This document shows positions 1 through 7,421 of a stretch of 20,175 nucleotides of DNA, piece after piece (position 1 is the first letter of the stretch; the number at the start of each line of letters is the position of its first letter). This DNA comes from JBCCEV01 sp039030125. Lineage in GTDB: Bacteria; Pseudomonadota; Gammaproteobacteria; Ga0077536. The DNA is taken from assembly GCA_039030125.1 (NCBI GenBank), contig JBCCEV010000075.1:1-20175 (forward strand), read 5' to 3'. The position numbers and the translations under genes were made by a program. Under the pieces are notes generated by a model that was given only the letters and a program-made list of their open reading frames with translations, was not told where the DNA came from and searched no databases.

Positions 1-281
1 CCGTAATGGCCGTAATCCGCCGGCCACCAATCTTGTGAATGGGTCATGATTGCCTCGATATCTTGCTTCACGAGTTCCAGATCAAGGCTCTTGAAAGCGC
101 CCGCATAGTCGAAATCCGCGCCCAGCGGGTTGGATTCTTCCGCATGTTGGCGAAGCGGGCTGAGATCGAGGTGCTCGGGCCACCAAAAGCGATTGGGGGT
201 AGGCGTTGTCTCGGCAGCGGCCGCTAATGCAAGGAGGAAAGGCGCAATAAATGCGATTAGAGAACGAAGCTTGAGTGGCAT
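1..281 (-). CDS. katG: Catalase-peroxidase KatG, exported form (N-terminal part, cut by window edge)
   Basis: The reverse strand from the ATG at 279-281 encodes 93 residues before the window ends. After a cleavable-looking signal peptide (MPLKLRSLIAFIAPFLLALA then AAA, cleavage likely near residue 23) comes the typical KatG N-terminus: NRFWWPEHLDLSPLRQH at 30-46, SNPLGADFDYAGAFKSLDL around 50-68, and SQDWWPADYGHY at 82-93. KatG is a heme enzyme that removes hydrogen peroxide. The distal Arg-Trp-His triad lies just past the edge and cannot be checked. A good Shine-Dalgarno (GGAGG, 8 nt upstream) fixes the start. The signal peptide implies a periplasmic form, less common than cytoplasmic KatG. 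It is the last minus-strand gene here, 196 bases below the luciferase-like gene, with its own regulatory region. Confidence 0.93.
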   Translation of the reverse strand, partial: MPLKLRSLIAFIAPFLLALAAAAETTPTPNRFWWPEHLDLSPLRQHAEESNPLGADFDYAGAFKSLDLELVKQDIEAIMTHSQDWWPADYGHY

Positions 282-360
282 GGGTAAGTCCTCCACCGAT
301 CGAGCAATCGGGTTGTTTTTAGGTTTGGAGGAATATCCTTGCTCAGGACTTAAAACGGAA

Positions 361-397
361 ATTGAAAATTTGAATGGTGACGATAGGTTTTTTCTAA
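361..397 (-). promoter_or_regulatory. Candidate OxyR-type operator upstream of katG
   Basis: The stretch reads ATTG-N7-GAAT-N7-ATAG-N7-CTAA. It has the exact spacing of the OxyR consensus (ATAG-N7-CTAT-N7-ATAG-N7-CTAT) and matches 12 of the 16 core bases. The better half is at 383-397. It lies 80-116 nt upstream of the katG start. A weak promoter could follow directly on the minus strand: TTCCGT, 17 nt, then GATATT near 331-336. OxyR is a known activator of katG genes, which supports the reading, but one 12/16 match in AT-rich DNA may be chance. Confidence 0.4.
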
Positions 398-438
398 CGA
401 GGAGGCGCGCCACCAAACGAACGTCGTAATGACTGCAT

Positions 439-460
439 TGACCACCAGAAATGGCGGTCA
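439..460 (-). terminator. Weak hairpin downstream of the luciferase-like gene
   Basis: TGACCACC and GGCGGTCA form an 8-bp stem with one mismatched pair around the loop AGAAAT, 18 bases past the stop codon of the 478-1509 gene. No T tract follows on the minus strand, so intrinsic termination is doubtful. It may only be a 3'-end structure separating this operon from katG. Confidence 0.3.
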
Positions 461-477
461 GAGAAAGCCCCGTCAGA

Positions 478-1509
478 CTAGAGCATCGTAAGCATCTTTG
501 CCGCCCCGGTGACGGATTCGGACAAACCCGAGTACATCGATTCGCGATTCACGGCCGCGAGGTTACAGCTCACCCCCGCAAACCCCATGTCTAATATGGC
601 GCGTATTTGCTCGGCGCATTGCGCCGGCGTACCAACAACGGCGAACGCGCGCGCGAGTTCATCATCGATCAACTCGAGCATCTCGGGGGGGTCATAGCGG
701 TTGAGATCGAAGTACCAGCCTTCTGCGCGCCGCAGCGACTTGAGAATGAGATCCCGGCGGTCCGCCTCAATCGGTGGTCCGGCATCTCCCAGTATTTCTA
801 GGTAATGGGCGGCGAAACGCTTGACGCTGTTGATAGCAAGCTGTCCATCGTCAGAGATGCACAACGTCACGCGTGCCATCATTTCAATTGTTTTCGCTTC
901 GCGCCCAGCCACCGCGCTGCCTTCAGCAAGCCACGCGCGATAGGTTGCCGTGAGATCTGGGGTAAGGTAGCGCGCGCCGACCAACACCCTATCGGCAAGC
1001 TCACCGGCGAGCCGCATCATGCGAGGGCTTCGCGTCCCGATCGCGATCGGTACCGGCACGGTTGGTGGACGATCAAGTCGCGCACCGTGGACAGTGATGT
1101 GTTGGCCATCGTAGACAACTTCATCGCCGTTCAGAAGCGCGCGTAGCACGGTGATTGTTTCCCGCAATGTGCTAACCGGCCTGGGGTAGTTGATATCGAA
1201 AGGCTCCAAACCCGCGCCCACACCGAAACCAGCGAAAGCGCGCCCTTTTGAGACCTCCTGCAAAGTGGCCAGAGCGGCAGCGTGAACGCTGACATGACGC
1301 GTGTAAGGGTTGGTGACCATGGCGCCGATCTGAATGCGCTCGGTAGCGGCAGCAATTAGCGCCTGGAGCTGATAGGTGTCTTGCCAAAGGGCAACACACG
1401 AAAGTCCGAGCCGGTGGAAACCGGCTTGCTCAACGGCTCGGCCTAAGCGCACAGCGTCATCGGCATGCATTCCGGGAGTGATTTCGGCTTCGAACACGGG
1501 CTCTAGCAT
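478..1509 (-). CDS. Luciferase-like (LLM class) flavin- or F420-dependent oxidoreductase
   Basis: A 343-residue TIM-barrel protein of the bacterial luciferase-like family. Visible family features are an early strand with acidic residues, RIQIGAMVTNPYTRH around 59-73, a segment resembling the usual GR-x-GVG (KGRAFAGFGVGAG), and VPVPIAIGTRSPRMMRLAGE in the second half. Such enzymes transfer hydride, or activate oxygen, on FMN or F420. The cofactor cannot be decided here. I take the ATG at 1507-1509 rather than the start at 1551, because the longer version would overlap the upstream dehydrogenase by 38 bases and a GGAG sits about 10 nt before the shorter start. It begins 4 bases after the dehydrogenase stop, so the two are probably co-transcribed. 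The MER/F420 branch is likely, but the substrate is unknown. Confidence 0.85.
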   Translation of the reverse strand: MLEPVFEAEITPGMHADDAVRLGRAVEQAGFHRLGLSCVALWQDTYQLQALIAAATERIQIGAMVTNPYTRHVSVHAAALATLQEVSKGRAFAGFGVGAGLEPFDINYPRPVSTLRETITVLRALLNGDEVVYDGQHITVHGARLDRPPTVPVPIAIGTRSPRMMRLAGELADRVLVGARYLTPDLTATYRAWLAEGSAVAGREAKTIEMMARVTLCISDDGQLAINSVKRFAAHYLEILGDAGPPIEADRRDLILKSLRRAEGWYFDLNRYDPPEMLELIDDELARAFAVVGTPAQCAEQIRAILDMGFAGVSCNLAAVNRESMYSGLSESVTGAAKMLTML

Positions 1510-1513
1510 GGCG

Positions 1514-2749
1514 CTAAATCTCCGTGTCGCCCCGCAAGAGGCGTTGCGCAATGGTGCGGTTCAAGATCTCATTGGTGCCATCGGCGATGTTGATGATACG
1601 CAGTGTATGCCAGGCCTCGGTCAACCCGACTTCGTTCGTCAAACCCATTGCACCGTGCGTTTGCATTGCTCGATCAACGGCCTGGTAGCCGACTTGTACC
1701 GAGTAGGCTTTCGCCATGCTGAGCTCTTTAATCGCGGGGTGCCCTTGATCGAGTAAGGTGGCCGCATTGAGGCCCATTAAGTGCGCGGCATGAAGCGCTG
1801 TCGCGCTCTGGGCAAGTGGGAAACTCACACCTTGATACTGGCCAATCGTATTGCCGAAAGCCTCACGGGTGTTCGCGTACTCCAACGCCAGTTCCAAAGC
1901 CCAACGGCCATACCCGACAGCACGAGCCGAGTTGTAAATCCGCCCCAGGGAGACGCCGTAGAGCGCGGCGCCGAAACCTTCGTGCAACTCACCAACCAGT
2001 TGCCAGGGTTCGACAAAGATGTCTTCCAATACCGTTTCCGTCTCATCGCCACCGATGTGGCCGAACAGTTTGACGACGCGCTGGACATGAAAACCTGGGG
2101 CGTTGGTAGGAACAAGAAAAGCGCTGATCCCGCCTTTTTTCCTTGCCGCGCGCTGTGCGTCGGTGATTGCGAATAGCACGCAATAATCAGCGACCGCGGC
2201 ATTGGTCGTCCAGATCTTGCGGCCGGTGATCCGCCAGCCGTCGCGCTCGGGCGTCGCGCGGCTTTGGATCATTGACGCGTCGGAGCCGGCATTCGGCTCG
2301 GAAAGCCCAAAGCACATGGAAGTCGCACCGCTCATCAGCCCCGGCATGACGCGCTCGCGCGCTTCCTCGGTCACTTTCTCCAACAAGCGGCTGGGCCCAA
2401 ATGCCCAGTGTGCGAGCGCATAAAGCATGAGCCACTTTTGCGGGCCGCAGCGATGAAACAACGCCTCCCATGCCGCGTAGTAAGCAAGATGCCCCAGTCC
2501 CGAGCCACCCAGGGCTTCGGGTGCGCACATCTGATAGAAGCCGGCTGACGCGGCCGCCATGCGAACTTCCCTGATCAGCGCCACGACCTCATTGCTCAAA
2601 CGGCCGTCTGCGGCATAGCGTCGGCGCTGATCCTCAAGCAATTCGTGATGCTGCTCATGGCGAGGTATGACCTCGTGTTCGGCAAAGGCAACAATGCCGT
2701 CGCGCGCGGCGGCCACTTCATCGGGTAAAGGGTTTGCTATCGCCCCCAT
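1514..2749 (-). CDS. Acyl-CoA dehydrogenase family protein with Asp at the catalytic position
   Basis: A 411-residue flavoprotein that would oxidise an acyl-CoA at the alpha-beta bond, passing electrons to ETF. The fold is complete. It has the FAD/substrate motif CFGLSEPNAGSD near 147-158, KIWTTNAA, the arginine segment NTREAFGNTIGQYQG in the C-terminal helical domain, and MQTHGAMGLTNE. At the position of the medium-chain catalytic Glu (the YEGT motif) it reads IADGTNE, giving Asp390 (codon GAT at 1580-1582). The ACAD10/11-type subfamily also has ADGP-type sequences with Asp, so the change may be functional. The ATG at 2747-2749 is preferred over the TTG just before it. It heads an operon with the luciferase-like gene and is divergent from the NUDIX gene. 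Confidence 0.9.
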   Translation of the reverse strand: MGAIANPLPDEVAAARDGIVAFAEHEVIPRHEQHHELLEDQRRRYAADGRLSNEVVALIREVRMAAASAGFYQMCAPEALGGSGLGHLAYYAAWEALFHRCGPQKWLMLYALAHWAFGPSRLLEKVTEEARERVMPGLMSGATSMCFGLSEPNAGSDASMIQSRATPERDGWRITGRKIWTTNAAVADYCVLFAITDAQRAARKKGGISAFLVPTNAPGFHVQRVVKLFGHIGGDETETVLEDIFVEPWQLVGELHEGFGAALYGVSLGRIYNSARAVGYGRWALELALEYANTREAFGNTIGQYQGVSFPLAQSATALHAAHLMGLNAATLLDQGHPAIKELSMAKAYSVQVGYQAVDRAMQTHGAMGLTNEVGLTEAWHTLRIINIADGTNEILNRTIAQRLLRGDTEI

Positions 2750-2836
2750 CAATACGCTCTACAATCTTGCGTCGAAGAGATTATTTGAAGTCCCGGATAT
2801 TAACGGATCACAAGCCCTTTGCTGCAGGACGAGGTC

Positions 2837-3430
2837 ATGACACGTAAGACTAAAAACGCCCACCCACATCTCGACTGGGCCCACCTTGAATCCAATTACG
2901 ACGATGACGCCGGCTTAATACTGTTTCGCAAACGCATCGATCGTCTGCGCAATCCGCGCAATAACAAAGAATTCGATCGGCTCGTGCTTGAATCGGGTGA
3001 CTGGGTCAATTTGGTAGCGCTCGACGGCGAGCGCCGCTGCGTGATGATCCGTCAATACCGCTTTGGTGTCGGATACGCGACATTGGAAACTCCGGGCGGG
3101 ATGGTCGACCCCGGCGAAAACTCAGGGGCTGCCGCCCAGCGCGAGTTGTTCGAGGAAACCGGCTACCGATCGGACCATTGGACATACCTCGGCGCGGTCG
3201 AACCCAATCCCGCGATTCACAACAATCTTTGCCACCATTGGCTGGCTGAAAACGCGATTGCAGAAACACCGCCAGAGCCCGAAGAGGGGGAGCTTATCGA
3301 GGTGGCTCTGATGAATGAGGACGCGGTACGCAGAGCCGTTCAAAACGGTGAAATCAAACATGCCCTCGCGCTGTCGGTATTGTCGCGCGTCTTTGCACTA
3401 TGGCCTTTGCCTTATCGGCACGAGGATTAG
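2837..3430 (+). CDS. NUDIX hydrolase
   Basis: A 197-residue protein with a perfect NUDIX box (G-x5-E-x7-REL-x-EE-x-G-Y) at residues 88-110: GMVDPGE, seven residues, then RELFEETGY. The acidic RELFEE helix binds the divalent metals used to cleave nucleoside-diphosphate-X compounds. The preceding segment (WVNLVALDGERRCVMIRQYRF) and the length resemble the ADP-ribose or NADH pyrophosphatase-like branch, but the substrate is not evident. I choose the ATG at 2837 over the in-frame TTG at 2819, because AGGA lies 7 nt before the ATG and the extra six residues are unlike the family. It is divergent from the acyl-CoA dehydrogenase, and the 87-base gap must hold both promoters. The next gene follows 42 bases later. 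Confidence 0.92.
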   Translation: MTRKTKNAHPHLDWAHLESNYDDDAGLILFRKRIDRLRNPRNNKEFDRLVLESGDWVNLVALDGERRCVMIRQYRFGVGYATLETPGGMVDPGENSGAAAQRELFEETGYRSDHWTYLGAVEPNPAIHNNLCHHWLAENAIAETPPEPEEGELIEVALMNEDAVRRAVQNGEIKHALALSVLSRVFALWPLPYRHED

Positions 3431-3461
3431 CCGCAGCGCGTCCAAACTAGCCTGGGATGCG

Positions 3462-3467
3462 TATACT
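3462..3467 (+). promoter_or_regulatory. Candidate -10 element of a leaderless promoter
   Basis: TATACT matches the sigma-70 -10 consensus at five of six positions and lies 5 bases before the ATG at 3473. A start site 6-7 bases downstream would fall on or next to the ATG. The start has no close Shine-Dalgarno sequence; the nearest GGGA is 15 nt away. I see no convincing -35 element, so this is tentative. Confidence 0.3.
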
Positions 3468-3472
3468 TTGCC

Positions 3473-4309
3473 ATGCTGTTTCCAACGCAAAATACGCAGC
3501 CTCTGTTTGGTGTCGGTTTTTTCGCCGCCGCGGAATTGATGCCGGCACACGAGTTTGCCAAGGCCGTCGAAGAGCGCGGGCTCGATGCGGTGTTCCTTCC
3601 CGAGAATAGCCATATTCCGCTGAGCCGATCGCGCCCCACGCCCGAGAAAAATATCGACATCGATCGGCTCGCGCGGTTCCAAGACCCGTTCGTGGCCCTC
3701 TCCGCCTGCGCGGCGGTCACCGATCGGATCCGCTTGGGGACCTGTGTGTGTTTGTTAACCCAGCGGCGGCCAGCAGTGACGGCCAATACCATTGCCTCAC
3801 TCGATCGCATCTCTAATGGGCGGGTGACCTTGGGGGTCGCCGGTGGCTTTATTGCCGAAGCGATGGCTAATCACGGCTGTGAATTCAAAACACGCTGGCG
3901 AACGGTCCGAGAACGGACCCTCGAAATGCGCGCTTTGTGGAAGGAAAACAGCATGGCAACGACCTTGCCACTGCAGGCGAGCGGCCCACCGGTTCTGATT
4001 GGTAGCAATTCAAAAAAAGTGCCACATCGCGTTGCGGCTTACGCCGATGGCTGGCTGGCGAGAACCGAGATCTATCCGAGCGACCCGGTCAAGGATCTCG
4101 AGGATGCCTGCGATATGGCTGAACGCCCGCGAGCGGAAGTCTCGCTGACCCTGGTTGCGGCGCCGCATGATGTTGAGGCATGCGCCAACGCGCTCAACAA
4201 TGGCTACGACCATATTTTATTCGGCGCTCAGGCAGACCGGGCTGAAGACCTGTTAAACACGCTCGATCGACTCGCCGAGGTGGCTACCCGAGCGCGACGG
4301 CTGGTTTGA
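3473..4309 (+). CDS. LLM class flavin- or F420-dependent oxidoreductase (TIGR03619-like)
   Basis: A 278-residue single-domain TIM-barrel protein. It follows the pattern of the F420-dependent luciferase-like subfamily: FAKAVEERGLDAVFLPENSHIP near 28-49, DRIRLGTCVCLLTQRRP near 84-100, then a run with SLDRISNGRVTLGVAGGFIAEAMANHG and an Arg-rich helix ending in MRALWKE. In this family the LGVG-type loop and nearby His/Arg residues hold the flavin-type cofactor. Its 278 residues are normal for the subfamily. It is distinct from the 343-residue luciferase-like protein at 478-1509. It lies 42 bases after the NUDIX gene on the same strand and may share its transcript or use the TATACT element. The substrate is unknown. 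Confidence 0.87.
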   Translation: MLFPTQNTQPLFGVGFFAAAELMPAHEFAKAVEERGLDAVFLPENSHIPLSRSRPTPEKNIDIDRLARFQDPFVALSACAAVTDRIRLGTCVCLLTQRRPAVTANTIASLDRISNGRVTLGVAGGFIAEAMANHGCEFKTRWRTVRERTLEMRALWKENSMATTLPLQASGPPVLIGSNSKKVPHRVAAYADGWLARTEIYPSDPVKDLEDACDMAERPRAEVSLTLVAAPHDVEACANALNNGYDHILFGAQADRAEDLLNTLDRLAEVATRARRLV

Positions 4310-4416
4310 TTACGCAGGCGACTGGGCTTGACCTCGAATTAAGCGAGGCACCCCAAGCAGCCATCTTTGATAGGAGCTTTGGTTCAATCGAAGCGGGTCC
4401 ACGTCCCGACTCACGT

Positions 4417-4450
4417 CGCATTTTCCGAGCCGCGAGATCGCAAAAATGCG
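4417..4450. repeat. Inverted repeat between convergent genes
   Basis: CGCATTTT (4417-4424) and AAAATGCG (4443-4450) are perfect 8-base inverted arms separated by 18 bases. The element sits in the 272-base gap between the luciferase-like gene (+) and the BVMO gene (-). It could end transcription in either direction, but the loop is long and the stem AT-rich. I see no gene in the rest of this gap. Confidence 0.35.
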
Positions 4451-4581
4451 TAATATCGTTCTTGTAAATGCCCGAGCACGATTGCGCCCGACTCGGTTGC
4501 TGGGCAAGCGGCACCAAAGGCCTAGGTTGCTCTACTTTGCATCACTGCCATTTTCCTGATGCCGGGGCACACCACGCCTGC

Positions 4582-6189
4582 TTAGGAAAATTCAAAGCCT
4601 TCATAGCCTTTAGCCGCTACCTCGTTACACAAGTTGCGATAAGTGCCAAACCCTCCGATGTAGGGTAGAAACACTCGCGGCTTGCCGGGAATGTTCGCGC
4701 CCAAATACCAGGAGTCGACCTGCATAAACAGCGTATCGTTGGCCAACTGCTGAACGTGCTCACCCCAGCTTGTCTCCGAAGCCTTGTTCGGCTCAACGGT
4801 GGTCTTACCAGCCTCGCGCATATGTTGGATGCAATCGCAGATCCAATTCATGTGCTGCTCGATGGAGGTCGGCATATTACCCAGCACCGAGGGACTGCCC
4901 GGTCCTGTGATCATGAACATATTAGGGAAACCCTCGCACGCAACGCCCAAATAAGTTTGCGGCCCTTCGGCCCATTTATCCTTCAAGGCCAGCCCCCCGC
5001 GCCCGCGAATATCGATGCGCGTGAGCGGACCGGTTAAGGCATCGAAACCGGTTGCGAAAACCAACATGTCCAGCTCATGGGTTCTATCTGTCGTTTTAAC
5101 GCCGTTCTCTACGATCGACTCAATTGGAGTCTCGCGCAGATCGACCAAGGTTACGTTCTCGCGATTAAAAGTCTCAAAATAACCTTGATCGAGCGGCAAC
5201 CGTTTCGTCGCGATGGGGTAGTCTTTGGGGACCAATTTTTCGGCAACTTCCGGATCCCGGACGGTTTCGCGAATTTTGTTCCTGACAAAATCGGCGGCGA
5301 GATCGTTCGCTTTGCGATCGAACACCAGGTCGGGATAGCTGCCAAACATCCACTCGAAGCCGCCTTTATCCCAGTCGGCATTCAATTGCACTTGAACCGC
5401 CTCGGGTGATTGATCCAAGGCGTTTTCGGCCTTGAAATCGTACGGCTGCCCGATAGTCGACCAGCGGCAGAACTCGCGAATGTCTTTGATATTCGCCTTG
5501 AGCTCCGCGACACGCCGCGGCGACAGTTCGTGATTGCGGGCCGGCACGCTAAAGTTTGGCGTGCGCTGAAAAACCGTTAGATGCGCGGCGCCCTCGGCAA
5601 TGATCGGGATTGATTGGATCCCGGAGGAACCGGTTCCAATCACGCCAACGCGGTGGCCGGAGAAGTCGACCGCTTCATGCGGCCACTCGCCGGTGTGGTA
5701 CCAGGGTCCGGTGAAGCGCTCGCGTCCTGGAATATCAGGTAGCTGGGCGGCAGAAAGGCAGCCGACCGCGGTGATTAGGTAAGCCGCGCTAACCCTTTTG
5801 CCGTTTTCGGTTTCAACGATCCAGCGGCCGCTACCTTCATCGTAAACTGCGCCTGAAACGCGGGTTGAAAACTCGAATGCAGAGCGTAAATCGAAACGCT
5901 CGGCGACATGCTGTAAGTAGCGAAGAATTTCCTCTTGCAGGGGAAAACGCTTGGACCACGTCCAATCTTGTTCCAAGTCATCATCAAAGCTGAATGAATA
6001 AACCCACGACTCGGAATCAGAACTCGCGCCTGGATAACGGTTCCAATACCAGGTCCCACCGACATCACTGCCACGCTCGAACCCCTGATAGCTAAGTCCC
6101 ATTTCGCGCAATTTAAAGATCGCGTAAAGTCCGGCGAAGCCAGCGCCGATCACAACCGCGTCGACGTCTTTCTTAATTGCTTTTGACAT
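4582..6189 (-). CDS. Baeyer-Villiger monooxygenase, phenylacetone-monooxygenase-like
   Basis: A 535-residue class B flavoprotein that inserts an oxygen next to a ketone carbonyl, giving an ester or lactone with NADPH and O2. Visible features are the FAD Rossmann motif GAGFAG at 15-20, GGTWYWNRYPG at 44-54, the BVMO fingerprint FTGPWYHTGEWP at 159-170 (F-x-G-x3-H-x3-W-P, intact), the NADPH Rossmann motif GTGSSG at 185-190, KRLPLD with the likely catalytic Arg330, and VFATGFD. The C-terminal half (GPGSPSVLGNM, SWYLGANIPGKPRVF, NEVAAKGYEGF) closely follows phenylacetone monooxygenase, including its characteristic active-site loop. Length is normal. A GGGA 8 nt upstream supports the start. It is the third gene of a minus-strand unit, 47 bases after the HsaA-like gene. 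Steroid, aromatic or alicyclic ketones are possible substrates. Confidence 0.95.
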   Translation of the reverse strand: MSKAIKKDVDAVVIGAGFAGLYAIFKLREMGLSYQGFERGSDVGGTWYWNRYPGASSDSESWVYSFSFDDDLEQDWTWSKRFPLQEEILRYLQHVAERFDLRSAFEFSTRVSGAVYDEGSGRWIVETENGKRVSAAYLITAVGCLSAAQLPDIPGRERFTGPWYHTGEWPHEAVDFSGHRVGVIGTGSSGIQSIPIIAEGAAHLTVFQRTPNFSVPARNHELSPRRVAELKANIKDIREFCRWSTIGQPYDFKAENALDQSPEAVQVQLNADWDKGGFEWMFGSYPDLVFDRKANDLAADFVRNKIRETVRDPEVAEKLVPKDYPIATKRLPLDQGYFETFNRENVTLVDLRETPIESIVENGVKTTDRTHELDMLVFATGFDALTGPLTRIDIRGRGGLALKDKWAEGPQTYLGVACEGFPNMFMITGPGSPSVLGNMPTSIEQHMNWICDCIQHMREAGKTTVEPNKASETSWGEHVQQLANDTLFMQVDSWYLGANIPGKPRVFLPYIGGFGTYRNLCNEVAAKGYEGFEFS

Positions 6190-6236
6190 CTCGTTTATCC
6201 CGTTCTAACTCGTGCCTTACTCCAGGCGTTCGATTG

Positions 6237-7421
6237 TTAATACAAAATGGTTCCTGGCCCCAAGCCTAATGCCTGGCTGCCAAACGCAGTTGCATTGTTA
6301 TCCAGATCGATGATCGCGTGATGCGACATCGTCTCCAAGTTTCGCTTTAAGCCGAGTAGCGGGGAGCGCTCGTAAACCGCATTCGCGCCCGCGGCATCGA
6401 ATAAACGATCAACAGCCCGCCGACACAAAGCCATCGCATAGCTGCCGCGCAGCTTCAGCGCCAAACGCGTTTCAATATCGAAATCCGAGTGCTGCGCGCG
6501 GGCATTTTGATAGCAGGCTCGGATTTCGCGAACCAGCAATTCAGCGGATTCAAGTTCCGCCCATGACTCGCCAACACGCGCCTGCATGGTGGTCTTTTTG
6601 GCCTTCGATGAACCGTCGTACTTATCACACCGGTCGCGCGTGAGATCGATAAACTCCTGGTAGAAACGGTTTGCTACCGCCAATACCGGACCGGTTAAAA
6701 AGAATGTGAGCGTGGTGAGAACCGGAAACGAGTAAGTGAAGTCGGTATCTTTATCGCCATTGGGATTCCCCGTTTCAAATAGGTCACCGGTGGCCACAGC
6801 GCGATGATTCGGAACAAATACATTGTCCAACAAGATGTCCTTGCTGCCCGTGCCACGCATGCCGAGCGTATGCCAAGTGTCGTCAATAGCGTATTCGCCA
6901 TGCGGGACCAAGACATGAACGTGTTTGGGATCCTCACGCGTCGAATTTGTTTGCGTGGCCCCCAGCATCATCCACCGTGCGTGGTCGCATCCTGAAGCGA
7001 ATGCCCAACGACCTGAAACTTTAAACCCGCCTTCGACCGGTTCGGCACTACCCGCGGCGGCCAGGGAACCGGGTAGAAACGTATCGGGATCAAGGGCCGC
7101 CAATTCGTCCTGCGCTTCAGGGCGGTACTTACCCAGCATCCACGTGTGAGCGCAGGTGACTGTATACACCCATCCCGCCGCGGGGCTGCCATGGGTCAGG
7201 GCGCGGCAAATCGCCTGCAGCGTGGGAATATCAACTTCCGTACCGCCAATGCGCCGCGGCTGGATAGCACGGAGTAAACCAGAGTCGCGTAACAAACCGA
7301 ACGCCTCGGGGTGCAGCATCCGTAACCGGTCGTTCTCAATCTCGAACGGTCGTAACTCTGTCGCCACCTCCTGCGCGGTGGCAACAAGCTGATCGTTCAG
7401 CGCAGGTTCGAACTGATTCAT
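6237..7421 (-). CDS. Flavin-dependent monooxygenase, oxygenase component (HsaA/HpaB-like, acyl-CoA dehydrogenase fold)
   Basis: A 394-residue group D flavin monooxygenase. It has the acyl-CoA dehydrogenase fold but uses reduced flavin and O2 to hydroxylate rather than dehydrogenate. Diagnostic segments are GRWAFASGCDHARW (137-150), the beta-domain motif DTWHTLGMRGTGSKDI (181-196) followed by VPNHR, and the C-terminal LKRNLETMSHHAI. These match the two-component 3-HSA hydroxylase (HsaA)/DszC/HpaB group. The acyl-CoA dehydrogenase signature for CoA oxidation is absent. A separate flavin reductase is needed and none is encoded in this window. Its ATG overlaps the stop of the preceding ADC-fold gene by one base (TAATG), suggesting translational coupling. 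The substrate may be phenolic or enolic and is not determinable here. Confidence 0.88.
   Translation of the reverse strand: MNQFEPALNDQLVATAQEVATELRPFEIENDRLRMLHPEAFGLLRDSGLLRAIQPRRIGGTEVDIPTLQAICRALTHGSPAAGWVYTVTCAHTWMLGKYRPEAQDELAALDPDTFLPGSLAAAGSAEPVEGGFKVSGRWAFASGCDHARWMMLGATQTNSTREDPKHVHVLVPHGEYAIDDTWHTLGMRGTGSKDILLDNVFVPNHRAVATGDLFETGNPNGDKDTDFTYSFPVLTTLTFFLTGPVLAVANRFYQEFIDLTRDRCDKYDGSSKAKKTTMQARVGESWAELESAELLVREIRACYQNARAQHSDFDIETRLALKLRGSYAMALCRRAVDRLFDAAGANAVYERSPLLGLKRNLETMSHHAIIDLDNNATAFGSQALGLGPGTILY

Noticed and set aside
1781..2176. Plus-strand open frames over 100 codons inside the acyl-CoA dehydrogenase gene
   Set aside because: They are antisense shadows of a gene with clear family motifs on the minus strand.
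2780..2815. Repeated CGGAT in the dehydrogenase/NUDIX intergenic gap
   Set aside because: Two five-base copies only, expected by chance; no wider symmetry.
4375..4405. GGTTCAATC resembling a tRNA T-loop
   Set aside because: No cloverleaf arms, anticodon stem or acceptor stem can be drawn around it.
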